Below, in pieces: positions 9,315 to 18,637 of a stretch of 64,000 nucleotides of DNA; positions within the stretch are counted from its first letter, which is position 1, and each line of letters opens with the position of its first letter. Location of the stretch: NCBI GenBank assembly GCA_035384965.1, contig DAOOJE010000001.1, positions 186,001 through 250,000 of the forward strand. The letters run 5' to 3'. Source of the DNA: JAAYVZ01 sp035384965. GTDB lineage: Bacteria; Acidobacteriota; Thermoanaerobaculia; Thermoanaerobaculales; Thermoanaerobaculaceae. The notes beneath the pieces are model-generated. The model ran no database searches, was not told the DNA's origin, and was given only the letters and a program-made list of their open reading frames with translations. The translations under genes and the position numbers were made by a program.

Positions 9315-11045
9315 CTACTCCAGCCGCCGCGGCGCTGCGGCCGGGCCCGCCTGCGCTGGCTCCGCCGACGGTGCCGGCCGGACCGGCAGTACGGCAGCCG
9401 CGCCGGGTCCCCGCGGGTCGGCGGCGGCCTCGAGCCAGCCGTCGCCGCGGCGCCGGGCGAGGTGGACCTCGCCCAGCCGCGGCCGCATCCGGGTCCGGTG
9501 TCCCAGCCGTTCGAGTGCAGCGGCAGCCTCCGAGGCACCCGGTTCGTACAGCATCTCGTCCGGGAGCCACTGGTGGTGGATGCGGGGCCGCTCCACCGCG
9601 GCATCCAGCCCCACCCGGTCCACGAGCACCGCGAGCAGCACCTGCGCCGTGGACGTGGGGATGCGGGAGCCGCCGGGCGATCCCAGCGCCAGCACCTCGC
9701 CTCCTCGCCAGGCGAGGGTGGGCGTCATCGAGGAAAGCATGCGCCGCCCTGCAGCCACGGCGTTGGCCTCGCCTTGCACCAGCCCGTAGAGGTTCGGCCG
9801 CCCCGGCGCCGTGGCGAAGTCGTCCATCTCGTTGTTGAGCAGGATTTCGAGTTCGGGCACGAGGACGCCCGAACCGAACGAGCCGTTGAGCGTGGTGGTG
9901 AGCGCCACCGCGTTGCCCTCCCCGTCCACCACCGACAGGTGCGTCGTCTCGAGCCGCTCTTGCCGGTCCGCCGCCCACGGGAACACGGCAGCGGAGCGGG
10001 AGGCCTGGCGGGGGTCGATCTCGGAGGCCCGGCGATCCAGCCAGGCCGGGGCCAGGAGCTGCTCGGCGCCGGCCCGGGTCGAGGAGGGGTCGCCGAGCAG
10101 GAAGCGGTCCGCGAAAGCCCGCCGCCAGCTCTCGACGAGGAGGTGGAGGCGTTGTGTCGACCCCGGCGCCTGCCGGTCCCACCCCAGGCGCTCGAGCAGC
10201 CCCAGCGTCTGGGCCAGGATGATGCCCCCCGAGGACGGCAAGGGCATGCCGGCCAGCTCCCATCCGAACGCCTGCAGGCGCAACGGCTCGCGCCACACGG
10301 GGCGGTAGCCCTCGACATCCGCGGCGCTCAGGACGCCCCCCTGCTCGCGCGCTGCCGCAGCGATCGCCTGCGCGGCGGCACCGCCAGTGAACGCCGCCGG
10401 CCCCTCGGCGGCGTAGGCGCGCAGGGCCGCGGCCAGGCGAGGCAGCCGCATCGTCGCCCCGACCGCCGGCGCCGTTCCGCCAGGCAGCCACACACGTGCA
10501 GCAGCGGCGTGACGCCCGAGCAAGGCGCGCTCGGCCTCGATGTCGGACGCCAGACGGGCGGTCACGGTAAACCCCTCGGCCAGCCCGATCGCCGGCGCCA
10601 CGACCTGCGGCCACGGCAGCCTCCCGAAACGGCGATGCAGCTCGAAGTACCCCGCCGGCGAACCGGGCACCCCCACGGCGAGCCCGCCGACGAGCGAGGC
10701 TTCCGGGCGTGGCTCGCCGCGCTCATCCAGGAACATGTCCCGCCGGGCGGCCGCCGGCGCGGTCTCACGGAAGTCGAGCGCCGCCACCTGCTCACCGACG
10801 CGCACGAGGGCAAACCCGCCCCCTCCCAGGTTGCCCGCCTCGGGGTGCACGACGGCCAGGGCCAGCGCCGTGGCCACCGCCGCGTCCACCGCGTTGCCTC
10901 CGCACGCCAGCACCTGGAGCCCCGCCGCCGTGGCGGCCGGCGCCGCGCTGGCGACCGCCCCACCGGCGCCAGCACTGCGCGCCTTTCCCGAGAGCACGAG
11001 CAGCAGGATCACGACATGCAGCGCGACGCGACGGCGGGTTCCCAT
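9315..11045 (-). CDS. ggt: Gamma-glutamyltransferase, exported
   Basis: The 576-residue protein starts with a signal peptide (hydrophobic residues about 8-24). It carries the GGT precursor features: HPEAGNLGGGGFALV near the N terminus, the autoprocessing and nucleophile region TTHLSVVDGEGNAV starting the small subunit, SSMTPTLAWR, and LGSPGGSRIPTS. The family self-cleaves before the first threonine of TTH, then transfers or hydrolyses gamma-glutamyl groups of glutathione and related peptides in the periplasm. The start is the ATG at 11045. It lies 50 bases upstream of glgP on the same strand, with no functional link evident. Confidence 0.92.
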   Translation of the reverse strand: MGTRRRVALHVVILLLVLSGKARSAGAGGAVASAAPAATAAGLQVLACGGNAVDAAVATALALAVVHPEAGNLGGGGFALVRVGEQVAALDFRETAPAAARRDMFLDERGEPRPEASLVGGLAVGVPGSPAGYFELHRRFGRLPWPQVVAPAIGLAEGFTVTARLASDIEAERALLGRHAAAARVWLPGGTAPAVGATMRLPRLAAALRAYAAEGPAAFTGGAAAQAIAAAAREQGGVLSAADVEGYRPVWREPLRLQAFGWELAGMPLPSSGGIILAQTLGLLERLGWDRQAPGSTQRLHLLVESWRRAFADRFLLGDPSSTRAGAEQLLAPAWLDRRASEIDPRQASRSAAVFPWAADRQERLETTHLSVVDGEGNAVALTTTLNGSFGSGVLVPELEILLNNEMDDFATAPGRPNLYGLVQGEANAVAAGRRMLSSMTPTLAWRGGEVLALGSPGGSRIPTSTAQVLLAVLVDRVGLDAAVERPRIHHQWLPDEMLYEPGASEAAAALERLGHRTRMRPRLGEVHLARRRGDGWLEAAADPRGPGAAAVLPVRPAPSAEPAQAGPAAAPRRLE

Positions 11046-11304
11046 GGCCCCGCAGTGTACGCCGCCCCGGATCGCCCTGCGCTGCCCGGGCCGTGCGCAA
11101 CGCGCGACGCGACGCCTCTTCGACGCCGAGGCAGCGATGTGACCCGGCTTCGTGCACGCTGGTGTACGCTAGAGCACGGGCCTGGCCGGTCCGGTCGTCA
11201 CGACGCTCGCCGCGACATGCCGGCAGCCGGGCAGAAATGGGTCGCGGCACGGCGGGTTGTCGGGTTCGGGCGATACCGCCGTGCGGTGCCCTGGAGGTTT
11301 GACG

Positions 11305-11862
11305 ATGCGCGTTGCAGGAGCGTTTCTTCTCGCAGCCACCCTTGCTGCCGGCGCCGGCGCGGCTGAGCTGGCCGGCGTCAGCCTTCCGGACGCAGTGCAG
11401 GCGGCAGGCTCGACGCTGAAGCTGAACGGGGCCGGGGTCCGCAAGAAGGTGATCGTCAAGGTGTACGTTGGAGGGCTCTACCTGGTCACCCCCAGGACCG
11501 ACCCCGCCGCGATCCTGGCAGCGGACGAGCCCCGCCAGATGATCATGCACTTCGTCTACAAGGAGGTCGAGGCCGCCAAGGTGACGGAGGCTTTCCGCGA
11601 GGGCTTCGCCGGCAACTCCGCTGCCGCGCTGCCGGCGCTGCAGGCCCGTCTGGACGCCTTCTGCGCCCTCTGGCCGGCCATGCGGTCCGGCGACCGCGCC
11701 GTCATGACCTACGTGCCCGGAGACGGCACCACGCTCGCGGTCAACGGCACCGTGCTCGGCAAGATCGAAGGCAAGGACTTCGCCGACGCGCTCTTCGCGG
11801 TCTGGCTCGGGCCGAAGCCGGCCGATGCGAGCCTCAAGGCAGGGCTGCTGGGCAAGAGCTAG
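11305..11862 (+). CDS. Exported chalcone-isomerase-like protein
   Basis: A 185-residue protein with a cleavable signal peptide (MRVAGAFLLAATLAAGAGAA). The mature part matches the bacterial chalcone-isomerase-like fold family: an early GVRKKVIVKVYVGGLYL strand block, MHFVYKEVEAAKVTEAFREGF, and a C-terminal LAVNGTVLGKIEGKDFADALFAVWLG segment. Bacterial members are periplasmic and mostly of unknown function, possibly fatty-acid binding; they are not flavonoid enzymes. The ATG at 11305 has GGAGG 7 bases upstream. The roughly 260-base gap separating it from the divergent ggt holds no gene I can support. Confidence 0.78.
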   Translation: MRVAGAFLLAATLAAGAGAAELAGVSLPDAVQAAGSTLKLNGAGVRKKVIVKVYVGGLYLVTPRTDPAAILAADEPRQMIMHFVYKEVEAAKVTEAFREGFAGNSAAALPALQARLDAFCALWPAMRSGDRAVMTYVPGDGTTLAVNGTVLGKIEGKDFADALFAVWLGPKPADASLKAGLLGKS

Positions 11863-11891
11863 GCGCCGGCCGGCTGCCCGGAGGGCGGCGG

Positions 11892-11999
11892 CTACTTCTT
11901 CGTGAAGGTTTCCTTCGGGGCCCCGCACTTCGGGCAAGTGGCGGGACGGCAGCGCGCATCCACTTCGGTCTTGCACTTCTGACACACCCACACGGGCAT
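11892..11999 (-). CDS. Standalone rubredoxin-like mini-protein (35 aa)
   Basis: A 35-residue protein starting MPVWVCQKCKTEVDA with two CxxC knuckles, ending CPKCGAPKETFTKK. This closely resembles the rubredoxin-like tail of rubrerythrins (CPxCGAPKxxF) detached from the diiron domain. The ATG at 11999 has GGGAGG about 7 bases upstream. It lies 56 bases downstream of nrdJ on the same strand and may be co-transcribed. It probably binds one Fe or Zn through four cysteines. An electron-transfer role is plausible but unproven, and a structural zinc ribbon is the alternative. Confidence 0.7.
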   Translation of the reverse strand: MPVWVCQKCKTEVDARCRPATCPKCGAPKETFTKK

Positions 12000-12055
12000 C
12001 GTGCACCTCCCGGGCCGAGCATAGCGCATTCCCCGCATCTCCGCCGCCCGGCCGA

Positions 12056-14779
<2,724 letters not shown>

Positions 14780-14798
14780 CGCGGCTCCTCCGGCCAGG

Positions 14799-14819
14799 AG
14801 TTCAAGTACAACTTGAACT
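14799..14819. promoter_or_regulatory. Perfect 9-bp palindrome at the nrdJ transcription start
   Basis: AGTTCAAGT (14799-14807) and ACTTGAACT (14811-14819) form a perfect inverted repeat with a 3-base centre. It lies 20 bases before the nrdJ ATG, just downstream of the predicted transcription start. It could be a repressor operator or, in RNA, a hairpin next to the ribosome site. It does not match the NrdR consensus, and its regulator is unknown. Confidence 0.55.
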
Positions 14820-14828
14820 TTCCCGACG

Positions 14829-14857
14829 ACTCTAGAGCGCCCGCCGAGGGATGTCAA
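14829..14857 (-). promoter_or_regulatory. Sigma-70 promoter for nrdJ
   Basis: On the minus strand a perfect -35 TTGACA (14857-14852) is separated by 17 bases from TAGAGT (14834-14829), 4 of 6 bases of the -10 consensus. Transcription would start near 14822, giving a leader of about 43 bases. Confidence 0.7.
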
Positions 14858-14868
14858 GAGGGTGACCG

Positions 14869-14910
14869 CAAGATATTGGGGTGGCGTGAAGCTCCTACCC
14901 CAATATCTTG
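14869..14910. promoter_or_regulatory. Paired NrdR boxes upstream of nrdJ
   Basis: Two sites match the published NrdR core CwAtATaTwG at 9 of 10 positions each: CAAGATATTG (14869-14878) and CAATATCTTG (14901-14910). Their centres are 32 bases apart, the three-helical-turn spacing known for NrdR pairs. Together they also form a 13-bp inverted repeat. They sit about 11 bases upstream of the nrdJ -35 element. NrdR represses ribonucleotide reductase genes when dATP is high. The nrdR gene itself is not in the window. Confidence 0.8.
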
Positions 14911-15089
14911 TGCAAGTGTTGCAGGCGAGAAGGTTGACCGTCAGCGGCCGGACTGCGGTGCGGAACGTCGGGAGCCAGCGGCCGCGCGGGCACGCGGCCA
15001 GAAAAACTGCCGCGTGCGGGATCAGAGCGCGTGCGAGTTGTCAATGGGCTCGCCGGTGAGCCACGTCACCAGCAGCGGCCCGGTTCGAG

Positions 15090-15121
15090 AAAAAGCGGAG
15101 CCCCATCGCCGGGTGCTCCGC
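15090..15121 (-). terminator. Intrinsic terminator after the HU genes
   Basis: On the minus strand GCGGAGC (15121-15115) pairs with GCTCCGC (15101-15095), followed immediately by a run of five T. It lies 24 bases beyond the stop of the second HU gene. The remaining sequence between it and the nrdJ boxes (14911-15089) shows no gene. Confidence 0.75.
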
Positions 15122-15144
15122 CTCCGATGCCCGACAGCGCGAGC

Positions 15145-15432
15145 CTACTTCGCGACCTTCTCGCGCAGCGTCTTGCCGACCTTGAACGCCGGGTACTTGC
15201 GGGCCGGGATCTTGATCGCCTTGCCCGTCGCCGGGTTGCGGCCCTGGCGCGACGCCCGCTTGCGCACGGAGAAGCTGCCGAACCCCGGCAGCATCACCTT
15301 GTGGCCCTTGCCGAGCTCCTCGGCAATGAGCCCGCCGACGGCGTTGAAGATGGCATCCACCGCCTCGGCCGCCTTTGCGTGCGTCAGCTCGGTCTTCTTG
15401 GCAAGCTTCGTGATCAGCTCGGTCTTGTTCAT
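15145..15432 (-). CDS. HU-family DNA-binding protein, second copy
   Basis: A 95-residue HU/IHF protein that bends and compacts DNA as a dimer. It begins MNKTELITKLAKKTELTHAK and carries the beta-arm signature GFGSFSVRKRASRQGRNPAT followed by GKAIKIPARKYPAFKVGKTL. Length is typical. It follows the first HU copy by 24 bases on the same strand and ends just before an intrinsic terminator, so the two form a two-gene operon. Sequence similarity across the full length suggests tandem duplication. Confidence 0.93.
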   Translation of the reverse strand: MNKTELITKLAKKTELTHAKAAEAVDAIFNAVGGLIAEELGKGHKVMLPGFGSFSVRKRASRQGRNPATGKAIKIPARKYPAFKVGKTLREKVAK

Positions 15433-15456
15433 GCTGTCTCCTTCTCTGGGGCCAGC

Positions 15457-15744
15457 CTACTTGGCCAGCTTCTCCTTGAGCGTCTTCCCCGCCTTGAACG
15501 ACGCGTACTGCCTGGCCTTGATGGTGATGGCCTTGCCGGTCGCGGGGTTGCGGCCCTGCCGGGCAGCCCGCTTCCGGGTCGCGAAGGTGCCGAACCCGGG
15601 GATCGTCACCTTCTTGCCTTCCTTCAGGACCGCGGCCACGATCCCCTTGTGGGCATTGAAGATCGCGTCCACGACCTCGGCCGCCTTCACCTGGGTGAGG
15701 CCGACCTTTTTCGCCAACTTCACGGCCAACTCTGACTTGTTCAT
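15457..15744 (-). CDS. HU-family DNA-binding protein, first copy
   Basis: Also 95 residues from the ATG at 15744, which has GGAGGA upstream. The open frame extends further, but that extension covers the promoter. The signature GFGTFATRKRAARQGRNPAT is intact. It differs from the second copy in the dimer-core helices (LTQVKAAEVVDAIFNAHKG) and in the arm, so a heterodimer in the manner of HU-alpha/beta is possible. It is the first gene of the HU operon, with a near-consensus promoter 34-64 bases upstream. Confidence 0.93.
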   Translation of the reverse strand: MNKSELAVKLAKKVGLTQVKAAEVVDAIFNAHKGIVAAVLKEGKKVTIPGFGTFATRKRAARQGRNPATGKAITIKARQYASFKAGKTLKEKLAK

Positions 15745-15778
15745 TCCTCGTCCTCCTCTAGAGTTCGATTCTGACGTT

Positions 15779-15808
15779 ATTATTCGGACCATGTTGCGCG
15801 TTTGTCAA
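15779..15808 (-). promoter_or_regulatory. Near-consensus sigma-70 promoter for the HU operon
   Basis: On the minus strand TTGACA (15808-15803), an 18-base spacer and AATAAT (15784-15779) match the consensus at 11 of 12 positions. This fits high expression of HU. The -35 element lies within the first codons of the divergent open frame at 15791. Confidence 0.75.
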
Positions 15809-17596
15809 GCTCTCATCGCATCCTTTGCATTCCCGGTCTCAGCCGTGACCGTCCCGGCCGTCGTTTTCCCGGCCTCCGGCGCCCCGGCGCCGCCCCCGAT
15901 CGAGGTCGCGGCCCTGCCGGATCAGCCTTTCCCCGCCTCGTTCCAGCGCCAGCCGGAGCTGGCCGCCGCGCTGCTTTCCTTGCCCGGCGGTCTCGGGGAG
16001 CGGACGGCGATGCCGGCTGGCATCGACCCCGAGACACTGGCCCGCCGCCTCGTCTCCCGGCTGCAGGGGCTGCTGCCGGAGAGTCCCGAGACGCCGCTCG
16101 CGGTGTTCCTCGCAGCCGCCGAGCGGCGGGGCGTGCAGGGCGTGGCCCACGGCGGCGTGGCGCTGGTCGTGGTGCCCGCTGACGGCAGCGCCGACCTCGA
16201 AGAAATCATCGGCGTGGCCGCCGAGGCCCTGGTGGCGAGCACTTTCTCCCCTGCGGCGCCGGTCGAGGGGATCGGCGAGCCCCTGCTGGCGCTCGCCGAG
16301 GCGCTCGGCCGCCGGGGCGCGCTGGCTCTCGCCTCGCTGCCGGAAGGCCTGCGCCCGGTCAGCGCCTGGCTGGAGACGTCGACCGCGCGCGCCGCGCTCG
16401 AGGGTTTCATCGCCCAGGCTTTGGCCAGGGACGTGCCGTGGGTGAGCCGTCGGGCGCTGCTGGAAAGCGCCGGGCGGCCGCGCGGTTCCACTCCGGCCGT
16501 GTCTCAGGCGGCAGCCGCCCTGCTCGAGTGCCTCGGCTCGCCGGCCGCCCTGGTCGCCGATCCGCCGGCGCTGCTCGAGGCCTGGTCGCGCTACGAGGGC
16601 AAGGCGTGCCCGAAGATGCCGCGCCTGCTCCGCCGCGCGCTCGCGGACCCGGCTCGCGCCGGCCTGCCTTCTGCCCCCCCGCCGGGCGAACTCGCCGCCG
16701 TGCGGGCCGCGGCGCGCGAGCGTCTCGTCGCCGCCGGGCGGCTGGATCCCCTTCCAGAGGGCGACTTCTCGCCGGGCGAGATCCTCGTGCTGGCGGCGCG
16801 CGCCCGCGCCGCGGGCAGGCCCGGGCTGTGCGAGTGGCTGCGTGCCAGGCCGCTCCCTTCCCGGGCGCCCACCGGCTGCCGCGACGAGGAGGCAAGCGGC
16901 GGTTTCCTTCTCTCCCGCCCCCTGCCCGGCCGGCGCTTCCAGATCGACTGGGTGGCCGGGGACGGCAGCCAGCACCCCGTCGTGATCTGGCCGCGCTGGG
17001 TGCTGGCTCCGGCCCTGTGCGGGGACGGCGCCCAGGTGTGCTTCCTCGACCCGCAGGGCGTCTGGAGGGTCCCGCTCGATGGGCGGTCCCCCCCTGCCAT
17101 CGTCACGCCGGGCAGCTATCGTCGGCTCGCCGCGAGCCCTGGCGGCACATGCCTGGCGGCTGCCCGCTGGCCGGAGGCGGAGGTGTGGATTGGCACCGAG
17201 GCCGGAGGGGGTGTGCGCATCCCGGTCGCCGGCCACGCCGGCATGGCGTGGGTCGATCGCGAGGTCGTGGCTGTTGCCAGCGGCACGCACATCGGCCTGT
17301 TCTCGCCGTCGGGAGAAGGCCGGAGCGAGGTGCTGGCGGGCCCGGCCATCACTGCCCTCTCGGCGCGGGGCGGCCGGCTCTACGCCGCCGAGGCCACCGC
17401 GTCCGGGCCGGCGCTGGTGCGCGTCGATCTCGGCACCGGCGGGCGGGAGCACCTGACCGCCGCGCCAGCCGCGGTCTGGGCCCTGCATGCTGCCGCCGAC
17501 GGCTCTCTCGTCGTCGCGACCGAACTGGGGTTGTGGCGCTGGCGACCCGGCGAGACGGCGCAGCGCTTCAGCGACGGCCTGTCGGTGGCGCCCTGA
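15791..17596 (+). CDS. Secreted protein of unknown function, helical domain plus propeller-like C terminus
   Basis: A 601-residue protein I do not recognise. The N terminus MLRVCQALIASFAFPVSAV looks like a signal peptide. Residues about 60-330 are Ala/Leu-rich and probably helical, with no known motif. From about residue 390 the sequence turns into short beta repeats resembling WD40/TolB blades (WIGTEAGGGVRIPVAGHAG, HIGLFSPSGEGRSEVLAG, LVVATELGLWRWRPGE). It may be a periplasmic or surface scaffold. The ATG at 15791 lacks a clear ribosome site and overlaps the HU promoter, so the true start could be further in. The next gene, rsgA, is convergent. Confidence 0.6.
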   Translation: MLRVCQALIASFAFPVSAVTVPAVVFPASGAPAPPPIEVAALPDQPFPASFQRQPELAAALLSLPGGLGERTAMPAGIDPETLARRLVSRLQGLLPESPETPLAVFLAAAERRGVQGVAHGGVALVVVPADGSADLEEIIGVAAEALVASTFSPAAPVEGIGEPLLALAEALGRRGALALASLPEGLRPVSAWLETSTARAALEGFIAQALARDVPWVSRRALLESAGRPRGSTPAVSQAAAALLECLGSPAALVADPPALLEAWSRYEGKACPKMPRLLRRALADPARAGLPSAPPPGELAAVRAAARERLVAAGRLDPLPEGDFSPGEILVLAARARAAGRPGLCEWLRARPLPSRAPTGCRDEEASGGFLLSRPLPGRRFQIDWVAGDGSQHPVVIWPRWVLAPALCGDGAQVCFLDPQGVWRVPLDGRSPPAIVTPGSYRRLAASPGGTCLAAARWPEAEVWIGTEAGGGVRIPVAGHAGMAWVDREVVAVASGTHIGLFSPSGEGRSEVLAGPAITALSARGGRLYAAEATASGPALVRVDLGTGGREHLTAAPAAVWALHAAADGSLVVATELGLWRWRPGETAQRFSDGLSVAP

Positions 17597-17626
17597 AGGC
17601 CCTCCAGACGCGCGCCGGACGGCTGG

Positions 17627-18535
17627 TCAGCCGAGTTCTTCGAGTTCTCTGCGAATCGCCTGGTACGAGGCGAGCCTCCGGGCCGAGAGTTCCCCCCGCT
17701 CGACCGCCGCTACCACGCCGCAGTCGGCCTCGGCGACGTGAGCGCAGTCCCCGTGGGCGCAGTCCGCCGCATGCCGGGCGAGGTCGGGGAAGCACTGGCG
17801 CAGCTCGGCAAGAGCGAGATCCCAGAACCCGAACTCCCGCACCCCCGGGGTGTCGACGACGAAACCGCCGCCCGGCAAGGCGAAGAGCTGTGCCGTGCTG
17901 GTGGTGTGCCGGCCCTTTCCCGTGGCCTCGGAAATGGACCCCTCGCGCAGCCTGTAGCCGGGATGAATCGCGTTCAGAAGAGCCGACTTGCCGACCCCCG
18001 AAGGACCGCAAAAGAGCGTCGTCCGGCCGCTCACCGCGCGCTTGATGCAGCCCATGCCGCGCGCCGTGCGGGCCGAGACGAGCAGCACCTGATACCCTGC
18101 TGCCGTGTAGTCGGCCAGCCACTCGTCCACGAGGTCGGTGCCCTTGTCCACCTTGTTGATGCAGACGAGCGGCTCGATTCGGGCGTGGTGGCAGGCGACC
18201 AGAAAGCGATCCAGCAGGCGGGGGTTGGGGTCGGGGCCGGCGGCGGCGAGGACGATCACTGCCTGGTCGACGTTGGCGGCCACCACGCGCGCCCGTCGCT
18301 CACCCGGCGAGCGCCGGGTCAGGACCGTGCGCCGCGGCAGCACCTCGGCGATCGTCACGGCCGGGGAAGTGCCCTCGAGCACCACCCGGTCGCCGACGAT
18401 CAGCCGCGGGTCCTCGGGATTCCCGTGCCACCGCAGCCGGCGCCGGAACGGCACCATCAGCGCGGTGTCGCCCATCTGCACCCGGACGAGTGGGCCGTAG
18501 ACAGCAGTGACGACCGCACCGGCGCCTTCCATCAT
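17627..18535 (-). CDS. rsgA: Ribosome small-subunit-dependent GTPase
   Basis: The 302-residue circularly permuted GTPase checks late maturation of the 30S subunit. Order of elements: an N-terminal OB fold (residues about 1-70), the G4 motif NKVD, then G1 GPSGVGKSALLNA, then G3 DTPGVREFG, the hallmark permutation of RsgA/YloQ. It ends in a zinc-binding helical domain with the Cys/His pattern DCAHGDCAHVAEADCGV. Two adjacent ATG codons (18535 and 18532) are possible starts. It is divergent from the diguanylate cyclase. Confidence 0.93.
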   Translation of the reverse strand: MMEGAGAVVTAVYGPLVRVQMGDTALMVPFRRRLRWHGNPEDPRLIVGDRVVLEGTSPAVTIAEVLPRRTVLTRRSPGERRARVVAANVDQAVIVLAAAGPDPNPRLLDRFLVACHHARIEPLVCINKVDKGTDLVDEWLADYTAAGYQVLLVSARTARGMGCIKRAVSGRTTLFCGPSGVGKSALLNAIHPGYRLREGSISEATGKGRHTTSTAQLFALPGGGFVVDTPGVREFGFWDLALAELRQCFPDLARHAADCAHGDCAHVAEADCGVVAAVERGELSARRLASYQAIRRELEELG

Positions 18536-18637
18536 GGCCCGGAGTATAGCCGAATCGCCTCACCTACCGGCACCTCCCCGGGGGCCCAGGAATGGCGGCG
18601 CGGAGGCGAGCGGTTTCTTCTTTGTCACGGAGTTCGT

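Noticed and set aside
9265..10614. Upstream extension of the glycogen phosphorylase frame to 10614
   Set aside because: It runs inside the ggt gene, lacks family similarity, and the phosphorylase N terminus is fully explained by the TTG at 9264.
14869..14910. The 13-bp inverted repeat read as a transcription terminator for the HU genes
   Set aside because: No U-run follows either arm, a proper terminator already exists at 15090-15121, and the core sequence and 32-base spacing fit NrdR boxes much better.
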